DNA from: Aquariibacter sp964433315
GTDB taxonomy: Bacteria > Pseudomonadota > Gammaproteobacteria > Burkholderiales > Burkholderiaceae_C
NCBI GenBank assembly: GCA_964433315.1
Contig: CAYSQO010000039.1
Coordinates: forward strand, 1 to 18,971
Reading direction: 5' to 3'
Length of the DNA: 18,971 bases
Shown piece after piece: positions 1-8,094 of the stretch. How positions within the stretch are numbered: the first letter of the stretch is position 1; every line of letters begins with the position of its first letter. The notes under the pieces were generated by a model. The model was not told the origin of the DNA. It saw only the letters and a list, made by a program, of their open reading frames with translations, and searched no databases. Both the position numbers and the translations under genes were made by a program.

Positions 1-582
1 GGGCTGGGCCAGGGCGCTGCGCAGGGCCGGGTCCAGGGCCTGGCTGCGCTTGCCGTTGAAGTGCTCGTCGTAGCGGAAGACGAAGTCCACCGGCTTGTCC
101 TTCAGCGCCACGTGGCAGGCGCGGCAGGTGGCCAGGTTGTCGGCGCTCTTCTGGCCGCTGGCGAGGTAGGCCGAGTACACCCAGTTGCCGGTGCGCATGG
201 CCTCGGGCACGCCCTCGCCCCAGCCGGCCTGCTTGCCCATCACGAAGACGCGCAGCAGCTCGCCCTTGACCAGCTTGCCGTCGGGCCCGGTCTTGAGGGT
301 GCCGTCCGGGTTGGCCTGGGCGGCGTAGTTCTCCATCACGAACACGCTGCCGTTGGGGAAGCCGGCGGCGGCCGTGCCCTGGGTGGCGGCGCGGTTCATG
401 TAGATCTCGCGGACCTGCTTGGCATCCGGGCGCTGCACGGCGGAGAGGAACTTGCTCCAGCCGGTGTAGCCCTCGGGCAGCGGCAGCTCACCGTCGGCGA
501 CGCGGGCCGGCGGCAGCTCGACGGTGCCGCAGGCCGTCACGGCAGCGGCCAGCGCAAGGAGAAGGGGGCGGACAAGCTTCAT
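1..582 (-). CDS. Cytochrome P460 family lipoprotein (partial, C-terminus beyond the left edge)
   Basis: The reading frame starts at an ATG (582-580) with AGGAG a few bases upstream and stays open to base 1, giving 194 codons without a stop. Residues 1-17 form a lipoprotein signal peptide with lipobox V-T-A-C and Cys18 as the lipidated residue, so the protein is probably anchored in the periplasm. Residues about 38-190 resemble the cytochrome P460 fold, including a GFPNGSVFVMENY segment near residue 74. A c-type haem site C-R-A-C-H lies at residues 153-157, near the C-terminus as in this family. Known members include hydroxylamine- and NO-active cytochromes P460 and the structurally related cytochromes c'-beta; many have no assigned role. 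The Lys that cross-links to haem in true P460 cannot be assigned from this reading, so the substrate is unknown. It is divergent from the TatD gene with a 93-bp spacer. Confidence 0.82.
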   Translation of the reverse strand, partial: MKLVRPLLLALAAAVTACGTVELPPARVADGELPLPEGYTGWSKFLSAVQRPDAKQVREIYMNRAATQGTAAAGFPNGSVFVMENYAAQANPDGTLKTGPDGKLVKGELLRVFVMGKQAGWGEGVPEAMRTGNWVYSAYLASGQKSADNLATCRACHVALKDKPVDFVFRYDEHFNGKRSQALDPALRSALAQP

Positions 583-675
583 GGGACGCTCCTGAAACAA
601 TCGACGTACGGCGCGCACCGCCGGCCGGGGGGCCGCGGGCGAGGCCGCATGCTAGTCGCCCGCGACGTCTTTGCC

Positions 676-1557
676 ATGTGGATCGATACCCACTGTCACC
701 TCAGCGCCAGCGAGTTCGCGCCCGATGCCGCGGCCGTGGTGGCGCGCGCCCGGGCGGCCGGCGTCGAGCAGCTGGTGCTGCCGGCCGTGGACCCCGCCGA
801 CTTCGCCCCGGTGCAGGCCCTGGCCCGCCGTCACGGCCTGGCCTATGCGCTGGGCCTGCATCCCCTGGCCCTGGAGGGCCTGGCCGACCGGGCCGCCGAG
901 ACCGCCGCGCTCGAAGCCCTGGAGGCCGCGCTCGACGCGGCCCGCGGGGATCCGCAGCTGGTCGCCGTGGGCGAGATCGGCCTCGACCACTTCGTGCCCG
1001 GCCTGGACCGCGCGCGGCAGGAACGCCTCTACGCCGCCCAGCTGGGCGTGGCCGCGCGCCACGGCCTGCCGGTGCTGCTGCACGTGCGGCGCTCGGCCGA
1101 CAGCCTGCTCAAGCAGCTGCGGCGCCGGCCCGGCCTGGGCGGCATCGCCCATGCCTTCAACGGCAGCGCGCAGCAGGCGCAGGCCTTCGTCGATCGGGGC
1201 TTCGCCCTGGGCTTCGGGGGAGCGCTGGTCTTCGAGCGCGCGCTGCAGCTGCGCGCCCTGGCCACCCAGCTGCCCGCCGAGGCCCTGGTGCTGGAAACCG
1301 ATGCGCCCGACATCCCGCCCCCCTGGCTCTACCGCCGGGCCGAGGAGCGCGCCGCCGGCCTGGCCCACGGCCGCAACGAGCCGGCCGAGCTGCCGCGCAT
1401 CGCGCACACCCTGGCCGCGCTGCGCGGCTGGGATGCCGCCACCACCGCCGCCCACACCTGCCGCAACGCCTGCCGCGTGCTGCCGCGGCTGGCTGCCTTG
1501 CGGGCCACGGCTGCCGGGGACGGGGCCGGCCGCGTGAGCCCGCCGACCGGCGGCTAA
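676..1557 (+). CDS. TatD family metal-dependent hydrolase, YjjV-like
   Basis: This 293-residue protein belongs to the TatD/Mg-dependent DNase family in the amidohydrolase superfamily. The ATG at 676 was chosen because the family always begins close to its first metal motif, here I-D-T-H-C-H at residues 3-8; the frame is open much further upstream but that part is unrelated. Metal and catalytic positions are all present: H6 and H8, E100 in GEIGLDHF, H136 in LLHVRR, H159 in IAHAFNGS, and D209 in LVLETDAPD. The overall pattern is closest to E. coli YjjV rather than TatD itself. Members are cytoplasmic phosphodiesterases or 3'-5' exonucleases; some act on D-amino-acid tRNA or on DNA during repair, but the substrate here cannot be told. 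The C-terminal 25 or so residues are low-complexity Ala/Gly/Arg. Confidence 0.9.
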   Translation: MWIDTHCHLSASEFAPDAAAVVARARAAGVEQLVLPAVDPADFAPVQALARRHGLAYALGLHPLALEGLADRAAETAALEALEAALDAARGDPQLVAVGEIGLDHFVPGLDRARQERLYAAQLGVAARHGLPVLLHVRRSADSLLKQLRRRPGLGGIAHAFNGSAQQAQAFVDRGFALGFGGALVFERALQLRALATQLPAEALVLETDAPDIPPPWLYRRAEERAAGLAHGRNEPAELPRIAHTLAALRGWDAATTAAHTCRNACRVLPRLAALRATAAGDGAGRVSPPTGG

Positions 1558-1687
1558 GCCGGCCCGGTCCGGCGGGGCGGGGCAGGGCAGGGGAGCGGGC
1601 CCGCCGACCGGCCTTCGGGGACACTCCCGGCCGCGCCGGCCACCGGGCCGCGCGCGCCGTTCCCACCGTGCCCGCCCCGCCCCCGCC

Positions 1688-2461
1688 GTGACCTCTGCCG
1701 CCTCCCGTGCCCTGCCCGCCGTGTCCTTCTCCGAGGGCGACGGCCTGCGCCACCTGCATCTGGGCGACACCGACTGGGTGCAGGGCAGCATGCGCATCCG
1801 CTCGCCGTGGAAGATCGAGCTGGATTACGTGCAGCGCATGATGGCCGCGCTGCTGCTGCGCCGCGGGCCGCTGGAGCCGCTGCCCGGCGAGGCCCTGCCG
1901 CATGCCGTGCAGCTCGGCCTCGGCGCGGCGGCGCTGACCAAGGCCTGCCACCAGACCCTGCGCTGGCGCAGCACGGCCGTCGAGCTGAACCCGCAGGTCG
2001 TGCAGGCCTGCCGCCAGTGGTTCAAGCTGCCGCCCGACGACGCGCGCCTGGCCGTGGTGCTGGCCGATGCCGCCGAGTGGGTGCGCCAGCCTGCCCAGGC
2101 CGGGACGGTCGACCTGCTCTGCGTCGACCTCTACGACCATGACGCCGCCGCCCCCGTGCTCGACGACGAGGGCTTCTACCGCGACTGCCGGGCCGTGCTG
2201 GGCGAGGACGGCGTGATGAGCGTGAACGTCTTCGGCTGGCGCGCCAATCTGGCGGCCAGCCTGCGCCGCTTGCGTGCCGCCTTCGGTGCGGCTCACGTCG
2301 CGAGCCTGCCGCCCACCGCCGAGGGCAACACCGTGATGCTGGCCTGGCGCGAGGGCGCCTGGCCCGAGCGGGCCGAACTCGAGCAGCGCGCCGCCGGCAT
2401 CCAGCGCGTGCTGAAGCTGCCTGCGCTGCGCTGGGCGCGCAGCCTGCAGCGCATGGGCTGA
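1688..2461 (+). CDS. Spermidine synthase-like / SAM-dependent methyltransferase-like protein
   Basis: A 257-residue protein from a GTG start; no convincing ribosome binding site is visible, and another in-frame GTG at 1721 is possible. A Rossmann nucleotide-binding core is clear: VQLGLGAAALTK at about residues 76-87 as the glycine loop, then VELNPQVVQACRQWF, where the acidic residue after beta-2 would bind the ribose, then DLLCVDLYDHD at about residue 140. This is the arrangement of the spermidine synthase family. The N-terminal beta domain is short, and the Y-Q and His/Glu features of real aminopropyltransferases are not evident, so polyamine synthesis is doubtful. Such proteins are often annotated simply as spermidine synthase in Burkholderiales. 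It stands alone between the TatD gene and the tct genes. Function beyond SAM or decarboxy-SAM binding is unknown. Confidence 0.72.
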   Translation: MTSAASRALPAVSFSEGDGLRHLHLGDTDWVQGSMRIRSPWKIELDYVQRMMAALLLRRGPLEPLPGEALPHAVQLGLGAAALTKACHQTLRWRSTAVELNPQVVQACRQWFKLPPDDARLAVVLADAAEWVRQPAQAGTVDLLCVDLYDHDAAAPVLDDEGFYRDCRAVLGEDGVMSVNVFGWRANLAASLRRLRAAFGAAHVASLPPTAEGNTVMLAWREGAWPERAELEQRAAGIQRVLKLPALRWARSLQRMG

Positions 2462-2534
2462 GCCGCCGCCGCGGGCAACTTGCCGCGGGGACTCCACTAC
2501 GTGAAATCCGCAGGGCGCACGGGGGGGCGATTCC

Positions 2535-2540
2535 TACAAT
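2535..2540 (+). promoter_or_regulatory. Candidate -10 element (TACAAT) for tctBA
   Basis: TACAAT in the context CCTACAATGCCGC lies 92 bases before the tctB start, in the 171-bp spacer after the spermidine-synthase-like gene. No good -35 box sits 16-18 bases upstream. Similar CCTAC-type hexamers followed by GCCGC precede other plus-strand genes of this window at 11868 and 13891. A candidate from sequence only. Confidence 0.35.
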
Positions 2541-2632
2541 GCCGCGGGTCGGCCGGAGCTTCCGGCAGGTCACGAGAAGAAGGCATGCGCCCCAGGCGCG
2601 GCGCATCCCACACCCACCGGAGACACCGTCCC

Positions 2633-3094
2633 ATGAAGATCAAGAGTCAACGCGATTTCTGCGCGGGGCTGATGTTCCTCGCCATCGGCCTGGGCTTCGC
2701 CCTCGGAGCGACCAACTACGAATTCGGGGTGTCGGCCCGACCGGGCCCGGGCTACTTCCCGCTCATCCTGGGCGGCCTGCTGGCCGTCCTGGGCTCGATG
2801 GTGCTGTTCAAGGCCCTGACCCTGGAGACCGAGGACGGTGAGCCGGTCGGCCGCCTGGCCTGGAAGCCGCTGCTCACCATCCTCGGCAGCGTCGTGCTCT
2901 TCGGCCTGCTGCTGCCCAGCCTGGGCCTGGCGGTGGCGTTGCCGCTGCTGGTCTTCGGGGCCAGCCTGGCGGGCGACGAGTTCAGCCTGCGCGACGCGGC
3001 CCTGTCGGCCGTGCTGCTGACCACCCTGGCCTGGCTTCTGTTCATCAAGGGCCTGAACCTGACGCTGCCGCTGTGGCCGGCGTTTCTCGGCTGA
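2633..3094 (+). CDS. tctB: Tripartite tricarboxylate transporter small membrane subunit TctB
   Basis: A 153-residue hydrophobic protein with about four or five membrane segments (roughly residues 9-26, 41-60, 78-96, 97-114 and 122-140). The ATG at 2633 is preceded by CGGAG at a usable distance and gives the normal TctB length; the frame is open further upstream, but that sequence is not membrane-like. The RPGPGYFP stretch at residues 36-43, just before the second membrane segment, is typical of TctB. TctB is the small subunit of secondary transporters that import citrate or other carboxylates with the help of a periplasmic binding protein (TctC). tctA follows after 15 bases, so the two are one operon. 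No tctC is found in the window, so the substrate cannot be inferred. Confidence 0.88.
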   Translation: MKIKSQRDFCAGLMFLAIGLGFALGATNYEFGVSARPGPGYFPLILGGLLAVLGSMVLFKALTLETEDGEPVGRLAWKPLLTILGSVVLFGLLLPSLGLAVALPLLVFGASLAGDEFSLRDAALSAVLLTTLAWLLFIKGLNLTLPLWPAFLG

Positions 3095-3109
3095 AGCGGA
3101 GCGCTGACC

Positions 3110-4618
3110 ATGGACCTGTTGAACAACCTGCTGCTCGGTTTCCAGACTGCGCTGACCTTCCAGAACCTGATCTACGGCTTTTTCGGCTGCCTGCTGGGCA
3201 CGCTGATCGGCGTGCTGCCCGGCCTCGGTCCGGTGGCCACGATGGCGATGCTGCTGCCGTCGATCTACTCGCTGGACGCCACGCCGGCGCTGATCATGCT
3301 GGCCGGCATCTACTACGGCGCGCAGTACGGCGGATCGACCACCGCCATCCTGATCAACGTGCCCGGCGAGTCCAGCTCGGTCGTCACCGCCATCGACGGC
3401 TACCAGATGGCCCGCCAGGGCCGCGCCGGCGCCGCACTGTCGACCGCCGCGCTGGGCAGCTTCTTCGCCGGCAGCGTCGGCACGCTGATCATCGCGGCCT
3501 TCGCCCCGCCGCTGACCGAGCTGGCCTTCCAGTTCGGCCCGGCCGAGTACTTCAGCCTGATGGTGCTGGGCCTGATCGGCGCGGTCGTGCTGGCCTCGGG
3601 CTCGCTGGTCAAGGCGATCGCGATGATCGTGCTGGGCCTGCTGATCGGCCAGGTCAACACCGACGTGATCTCCGGCATCCCGCGCTACAGCTTCGACATC
3701 GCCGAGCTCACCGACGGCATCAGCTTCGTCGCCATCGCGATGGGCGTGTTCGGCTTCGGCGAGATCATCGCCAACCTGGGCAAGCCGGCCGAGCACCGCG
3801 AGGTCTTCACCAAGGACGTGAAGGGCCTGTGGCCGACCAAGCAGGATTTCCGCGACGCGGCCCCGGCCGTGCTGCGCGGCACGGCGCTGGGCTCCGTCCT
3901 GGGCGTGCTGCCGGGCGGCGGCGCGCTGCTGGCGTCCTTCGCGGCCTACACGGTCGAGAAGAAGGTCTCCAAGACGCCCGAGCGCTTCGGCAAGGGCGCC
4001 ATCCAGGGCGTGGCGGGTCCCGAGTCGGCCAACAACGCCGGCGCGCAGACCAGCTTCATCCCCATGCTGACGCTGGGCATCCCGCCGAACGCCGTGATGG
4101 CGCTGATGGTGGGCGCGATGACCATCAAGGGCATCCAGCCCGGCCCGCAGGTGATGACCAGCGACCCGGCGCTGTTCTGGGGCCTGATCGCCTCGATGTG
4201 GATCGGCAACCTGATGCTGGTGATCCTGAACCTGCCGCTGATCGGCGTGTGGATCAAGCTGCTGACGGTGCCCTACCGCGTGCTCTTCCCGGCCATCCTG
4301 ACCTTCTGCTGCATCGGCCTCTACACGCTCAACAACAACAACTTCGACGTGTTCATGGCCGCCGGCTTCGGCGTGCTGGGCTACGCCTTCTACAAGCTGG
4401 GCTGCGAGCCGGCGCCGCTGCTGCTGGGCTTCATCCTCGGGCCCATGATGGAAGAGAACCTGCGCCGCGCGCTGCTGCTCTCGCGCGGCGACTGGAGCAC
4501 CTTCGCCACCCGGCCCCTGTCGGCGGGCCTGCTGGCGGCGGCGTTGCTGCTGATCGTGATCGTCGCGCTGCCCGCGGTGAAGAACCGCCGCGAGGAAGCC
4601 TTCAAGGACGCGGACTGA
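3110..4618 (+). CDS. tctA: Tripartite tricarboxylate transporter large permease subunit TctA
   Basis: A 502-residue inner-membrane protein, the usual length for TctA, with about 11-12 hydrophobic segments. The ATG at 3110 has GGAG eight bases upstream and follows tctB by 15 bases. Family signatures are present: GVLPGLGPVATMAMLLP at residues 34-50, the YYGAQYGGSTTAI stretch at about 68-80, a second GVLPGGG at 265-271 reflecting the internal duplication, and GPESANNAGAQT at 303-314. TctA is the transport channel of the TTT family and works with TctB and a periplasmic TctC receptor in cation-coupled uptake of carboxylates. The binding protein is probably encoded elsewhere, which is common in Burkholderiales where many free-standing TctC-like (Bug) receptors exist. 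A strong hairpin follows the stop codon. Confidence 0.94.
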   Translation: MDLLNNLLLGFQTALTFQNLIYGFFGCLLGTLIGVLPGLGPVATMAMLLPSIYSLDATPALIMLAGIYYGAQYGGSTTAILINVPGESSSVVTAIDGYQMARQGRAGAALSTAALGSFFAGSVGTLIIAAFAPPLTELAFQFGPAEYFSLMVLGLIGAVVLASGSLVKAIAMIVLGLLIGQVNTDVISGIPRYSFDIAELTDGISFVAIAMGVFGFGEIIANLGKPAEHREVFTKDVKGLWPTKQDFRDAAPAVLRGTALGSVLGVLPGGGALLASFAAYTVEKKVSKTPERFGKGAIQGVAGPESANNAGAQTSFIPMLTLGIPPNAVMALMVGAMTIKGIQPGPQVMTSDPALFWGLIASMWIGNLMLVILNLPLIGVWIKLLTVPYRVLFPAILTFCCIGLYTLNNNNFDVFMAAGFGVLGYAFYKLGCEPAPLLLGFILGPMMEENLRRALLLSRGDWSTFATRPLSAGLLAAALLLIVIVALPAVKNRREEAFKDAD

Positions 4619-4640
4619 TCCCGCGCCTGGCGTGACGGTG

Positions 4641-4665
4641 CCCCTGCGCAAGCGCTGCGCAGGGG
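4641..4665 (+). terminator. Perfect hairpin after tctA (probable terminator)
   Basis: CCCCTGCGCA (4641-4650), loop AGCGC, then TGCGCAGGGG (4656-4665) form an uninterrupted 10-bp stem 22 bases after the tctA stop. There is no T-tract, so it is either a weak intrinsic terminator or an RNA-stabilising end. A second inverted repeat (GGGGCCCG 4681-4688 with CGGGCCCC 4703-4710, enclosing the palindrome CCCGGCCGGG) follows closely. Confidence 0.5.
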
Positions 4666-4731
4666 GCCGCCGCGGTCCACGGGGCCCGTTCCCGGCCGGG
4701 GGCGGGCCCCGACGTCTTTCCGGCGTCTGTC

Positions 4732-4737
4732 TATGAT
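4732..4737 (+). promoter_or_regulatory. Candidate -10 element (TATGAT) for the DUF3422-EamA pair
   Basis: TATGAT lies 20 bases before the ATG at 4758 and just upstream of the AGGAG ribosome binding site (4744-4748). No clear -35 box is seen. If used, the 5' leader would be very short, about 14 bases. Confidence 0.3.
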
Positions 4738-4757
4738 CGCCCCAGGAGAAACCCTGA

Positions 4758-6044
4758 ATGCCCCGATCGCATCCCTGGCGCGAGTCCCTGCACAACGAGG
4801 TGCACGCCCGTCCCCCCGAGCGGCTGCAGGCGCCGATGGCGCTCTCGCACCTGGCCCTGCTGACCCCGCCGGGCGAGGTGACCGAGGCGGCCCGCGAGCA
4901 CCTGCGCGCCCTGCTGCGCGCCCGCCACCTGCCCGAGCCGGCCGAGGGCGCCGGGCACTTGAGCGTCGACCTCGGCGGCGGCCTGCACCTGCGCTGGGAG
5001 CAGCACACCGAGTTCCAGACCTGGAGCTTCCGCCGCGCGCTCGACGCCGGCAGCGGGGACTTCGAGGACATGCCGCTCAGCCGCCTGCCGCAGGACTGGC
5101 TGTCGGCGCTGCCGGGGCAGTGGCTGGTCGGCCTGCATCTGGTGGTGCTGCCGGTGGAGGATGCGGCCGGGGTGCGCCTGGTGCGCCGCGCGCTCGACGA
5201 GGACAGCCTCGTCGGCTCCGCCGTGATGGAGGGTGCCGGTGAGCTGACCACCGATTTCCGCCTGCACGCCGACGGCCTGGGCCGCTTCGTGCTGCGCATC
5301 GGCAACATGAACCCGCGCCGCCTGGGCCGCACGGTGCAGCGCGTCGTCGAGATCGAGACCTACCGCATGATGGCCCTGCTGGGCCTGCCCGCCGCGCGCG
5401 AGGTGGGCGCCACCCTGGCCGATGCCGAGCGCGACCTGGCCCGCATCGCCGGCGAGATCCGCAGCGCCCGCCGCGAGCGCGAGCCCGAGCTGCTGCGCGA
5501 GCTGACCCAGCTCGCCGGCCGCGTCGAGAGCCTGTATGCGTCCACCCATGCGCGCTTCTCGGCCAGCGCTGCCTACTTCGAGCTGATGCAGCGCCGCATC
5601 GACGAGCTGCACGAGGCCGGCCTGCCCAGCCTGCAGACCCTGCGCGAGTTCATGGACCGCCGCCTGGCGCCCGCCATGCAGACCTGTGCCTGGGCCGCAC
5701 GGCGGCAGCAGGCCCTGTCCGAGCGCATCTCGCGCACCAGCAACCTGCTGCGCACGCGGGTGGAGATCGAGGCCCAGGAGGCCAGCCAGGCCCTGCTCGA
5801 CGGCATGAACCGCCGCCAGCAGCTGCAGCTCATGATGCAGAGCGCCGTGGAGGGCCTGTCGGTGGTCGCCATCAGCTACTACGGCAGCGGCCTGATCGGC
5901 TACCTGGCCAAGGGCGCCAGCGTGCTGGGCCTGCCGGTCAAGCCGGAGCTGGCCGTCGCGCTGAGCATCCCGGTGATCGCCCTGGCCACCTGGCTGGGCG
6001 TGCGCCGGCTGCACCACGTCATCCACGCCGGGCTCAAGCCATGA
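4758..6044 (+). CDS. DUF3422 family membrane-anchored protein
   Basis: A 428-residue protein. The ATG at 4758 has AGGAG nine bases upstream and opens directly into the family hallmark LHNEVHARPPERL (residues 11-23). Members are about 420-440 residues, as here. Residues 1-200 form a globular part, 200-345 are charged and heptad-like (predicted helical or coiled coil, with a run of Arg/Glu around 230-250), and two hydrophobic segments lie at about 366-385 and 398-415, so the protein is likely held in the inner membrane by its C-terminus with the bulk in the cytoplasm. No enzymatic motif is recognised and the family has no established function. Its stop overlaps the start of the EamA exporter (ATGA at 6041-6044), suggesting coupled translation and a shared task. 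Confidence 0.85.
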   Translation: MPRSHPWRESLHNEVHARPPERLQAPMALSHLALLTPPGEVTEAAREHLRALLRARHLPEPAEGAGHLSVDLGGGLHLRWEQHTEFQTWSFRRALDAGSGDFEDMPLSRLPQDWLSALPGQWLVGLHLVVLPVEDAAGVRLVRRALDEDSLVGSAVMEGAGELTTDFRLHADGLGRFVLRIGNMNPRRLGRTVQRVVEIETYRMMALLGLPAAREVGATLADAERDLARIAGEIRSARREREPELLRELTQLAGRVESLYASTHARFSASAAYFELMQRRIDELHEAGLPSLQTLREFMDRRLAPAMQTCAWAARRQQALSERISRTSNLLRTRVEIEAQEASQALLDGMNRRQQLQLMMQSAVEGLSVVAISYYGSGLIGYLAKGASVLGLPVKPELAVALSIPVIALATWLGVRRLHHVIHAGLKP

Positions 6045-7000
6045 GCCCGGCTGCCGCGGCCGGCCGCGCACGGGCGGCCGGCTTCGCGCTGGCCATGGCC
6101 GGCGCGGTGGGCTTTTCCGGCAAGGCCATCGTGGCCAAGCTGATGTACCGGCACGGGGTGGATGCGCTGACCGTGCTCGGCCTGCGCATGCTGCTGGCCT
6201 TGCCCTGCTTCCTGCTCATGGCCTGGTGGGCCGGTCGCGGCCGGCCGGCGCTGGGCCGGCCGGAGCAGCTGCGCATCGCGTTGCTCGGCTTCAGCGGCTA
6301 CTACCTGGCGAGCTACCTCGACTTCCTCGGCCTGCAGCACATCAGCGCCAGCCTGGAGCGGCTGATCCTCTACCTGAACCCGACGCTGGTGCTGCTGATC
6401 GGCTTCCTGGCGATGGGCCGCAAGGTGCAGCCGCGCCAGCTGCTGGCCATGGGCCTGAGCTACGCCGGCGTGCTGCTGGTCTTCGGCCACGAGCTGCAGG
6501 CGCGCGGCCTGGCCGCGGGCGGGGGCGACACCTCCATCGGCCTGGGGGCGCTGCTGGTCTTTGGCAGCGCGCTGAGCTATGCCGTCTACCTGGTGGCCAG
6601 CGGTGAGCTGGTCCGTCGCCTGGGCTCGCTGCGCCTGGTCGGCCTGGCCAGCACGGTGGCCTGCGGCTTCGCGATCGCGCACTTCCTGATCGGCAAGCTG
6701 GGCAGCGGGCCCTGGGCCGGCCTGGCGGGGCTGCCGGCGCCGGTCTGGGGCCTGGCCCTCGTCAACAGCCTGTTCTGCACGGTGGCGCCGGTGCTGATGG
6801 TGATGATGGCCGTCGAGCGGCTCGGCCCGGCCACCGCGGCGCACACCGGCATGGTCGGCCCGCTGTCGACCCTGCTGCTCGGCATGCTGGTGCTGGACGA
6901 GACGCTGAACCCCTGGATCGGCGCCGGCACGCTGCTGGTGCTGGGCGGCGTGGCCCTGCTGGCCCGCAGCCCGCGGCCCGTGCCGCCGCCGGCCGACTGA
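6041..7000 (+). CDS. DMT superfamily (EamA domain) transporter
   Basis: A 319-residue inner-membrane protein with about ten hydrophobic segments arranged as two EamA repeats (roughly residues 12-145 and 165-310). Recognisable family stretches include FSGKAIVAKL near residue 27, YYLASYLDFLGLQHISASLERLI near 87-109 and the C-terminal GMLVLDETLNPW segment, typical of the second repeat's end. DMT transporters are mostly exporters of amino acids, their derivatives, purines or other metabolites; the substrate cannot be told here. The ATG at 6041 overlaps the TGA of the DUF3422 gene, so translation is probably coupled. A GC inverted repeat (CGCCCCCC 7003-7010 with GGGGGGCG 7028-7035) follows the stop but has no T-tract. 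Confidence 0.9.
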   Translation: MSPAAAAGRARAAGFALAMAGAVGFSGKAIVAKLMYRHGVDALTVLGLRMLLALPCFLLMAWWAGRGRPALGRPEQLRIALLGFSGYYLASYLDFLGLQHISASLERLILYLNPTLVLLIGFLAMGRKVQPRQLLAMGLSYAGVLLVFGHELQARGLAAGGGDTSIGLGALLVFGSALSYAVYLVASGELVRRLGSLRLVGLASTVACGFAIAHFLIGKLGSGPWAGLAGLPAPVWGLALVNSLFCTVAPVLMVMMAVERLGPATAAHTGMVGPLSTLLLGMLVLDETLNPWIGAGTLLVLGGVALLARSPRPVPPPAD

Positions 7001-7091
7001 GGCGCCCCCCAAGGCCCCGGTCGCCCCGGGGGGCGGCCGGCTCGGCGATCATCGACGCCTCTCCCGCCCCGCGCAGCCGCGCCCCCCGACC

Positions 7092-8090
7092 ATGACCGAG
7101 AGCTCCACCGTGCTGGCGATGCAGATCGCCGCCCCCGGCGGCCCCGAGGCCCTGCAGCCCGCCCAGCTCGCGCTCGGCGCGCCCGGCCCCGGCCAGATCC
7201 GCCTGCGCCACCACGCCATCGGCCTGAACTACATCGACTGTTACCACCGCAGCGGCCTCTACCCGCTGCCGCTGCCCGCGGGCATCGGCATGGAGGGTGC
7301 GGGCGTGGTGGAGGCGGTCGGCCCCGGCGTGGAGCACCTGCAGGTCGGCGACCGCGCGGCCTACGCCTGCACCCCGCCCGGCGCCTACTGCGAGGCCCGG
7401 GTCATGCCGGCGATGAGCGTGGTGCGCCTGCCCGAGGCCATCGACTTCGAGACCGGCGCCGCCATGATGCTCAAGGGTCTGACCGTGCAGTACCTGCTGC
7501 GCCGCACCCTGCCGGCCGAGGGCCTGCAGCCGGGCGACTTCGTGCTCTGGCATGCCGCCGCCGGCGGCGTGGGCCTGATCGCCTGCCAGTGGGCGCGGGC
7601 CCTGGGCCTGCAGCTGATCGCCACCGCCGGCAGCGACGCCAAGTGCGCCCTGGCCCGGGCGCACGGGGCGAGCCACGCCATCAACTACCGCAGCGAAAAC
7701 TTCGCCGCCCGCGTGCGCGAGATCACCGGTGGCCAGGGCGTGAAGGTGGTCTACGACTCGGTCGGGGCCGACACCTTCGAGGGCTCGCTGGACTGCCTGC
7801 GGCCCTTCGGCCTGATGGTCAGCTTCGGCAACGCCTCGGGCCCGGTGCCGCCGGTCAACACCGGCCTGCTGGCGGCCAGGGGCTCGCTCTACCTGACGCG
7901 GCCGACGCTGTTCTCGCACCTCTCCAGCCGCGAGCGCAGCCAGGCCATGGCCGACGATCTGTTCGCCCAGGTGCTGGCCGGCACGGTGCGCATCCCGGTC
8001 GAGCGCCGCTACCCGCTGCGCGAGGCCGCCCAGGCCCACCGCGATCTGGAGGCCCGGCTGACCACCGGCTGCAGCGTGCTGCTGCCCTGA
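7092..8090 (+). CDS. NADPH:quinone oxidoreductase-type MDR protein (Qor-like)
   Basis: A 332-residue medium-chain dehydrogenase/reductase of the zinc-free quinone oxidoreductase branch. The N-terminal GroES-like domain carries GLNYIDCYHRSGLYP (about residues 44-58) and GMEGAGVVEAVG (66-77), both characteristic of Qor. The Rossmann domain has AAAGGVG at 155-161. The Cys/His zinc ligands of alcohol dehydrogenases are not seen. Qor enzymes use NADPH for one-electron reduction of quinones or for reducing reactive enones. The ATG at 7092 gives the standard length; no strong ribosome binding site precedes it. The gene is monocistronic: 91 bases separate it from the exporter upstream, and it converges on lspA downstream across a small hairpin. 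Confidence 0.9.
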   Translation: MTESSTVLAMQIAAPGGPEALQPAQLALGAPGPGQIRLRHHAIGLNYIDCYHRSGLYPLPLPAGIGMEGAGVVEAVGPGVEHLQVGDRAAYACTPPGAYCEARVMPAMSVVRLPEAIDFETGAAMMLKGLTVQYLLRRTLPAEGLQPGDFVLWHAAAGGVGLIACQWARALGLQLIATAGSDAKCALARAHGASHAINYRSENFAARVREITGGQGVKVVYDSVGADTFEGSLDCLRPFGLMVSFGNASGPVPPVNTGLLAARGSLYLTRPTLFSHLSSRERSQAMADDLFAQVLAGTVRIPVERRYPLREAAQAHRDLEARLTTGCSVLLP

Positions 8091-8094
8091 GGGC

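Noticed and set aside
61..675. Extended N-terminus of the TatD-type protein from base 61
   Set aside because: This region is antisense to the P460 lipoprotein, and the family begins at the I-D-T-H-C-H motif; the ATG at 676 is right.
2570..5332. Very long open frame on the minus strand, 920 codons
   Set aside because: It lies antisense to tctB, tctA and the DUF3422 gene. Its product is Gln/His/Arg/Ala-rich low complexity with no domain, the usual shadow in DNA with high third-position GC.
7003..7035. Intrinsic terminator after the EamA gene
   Set aside because: The inverted repeat has a 17-base loop and no T-tract; such GC repeats are expected often in this composition.
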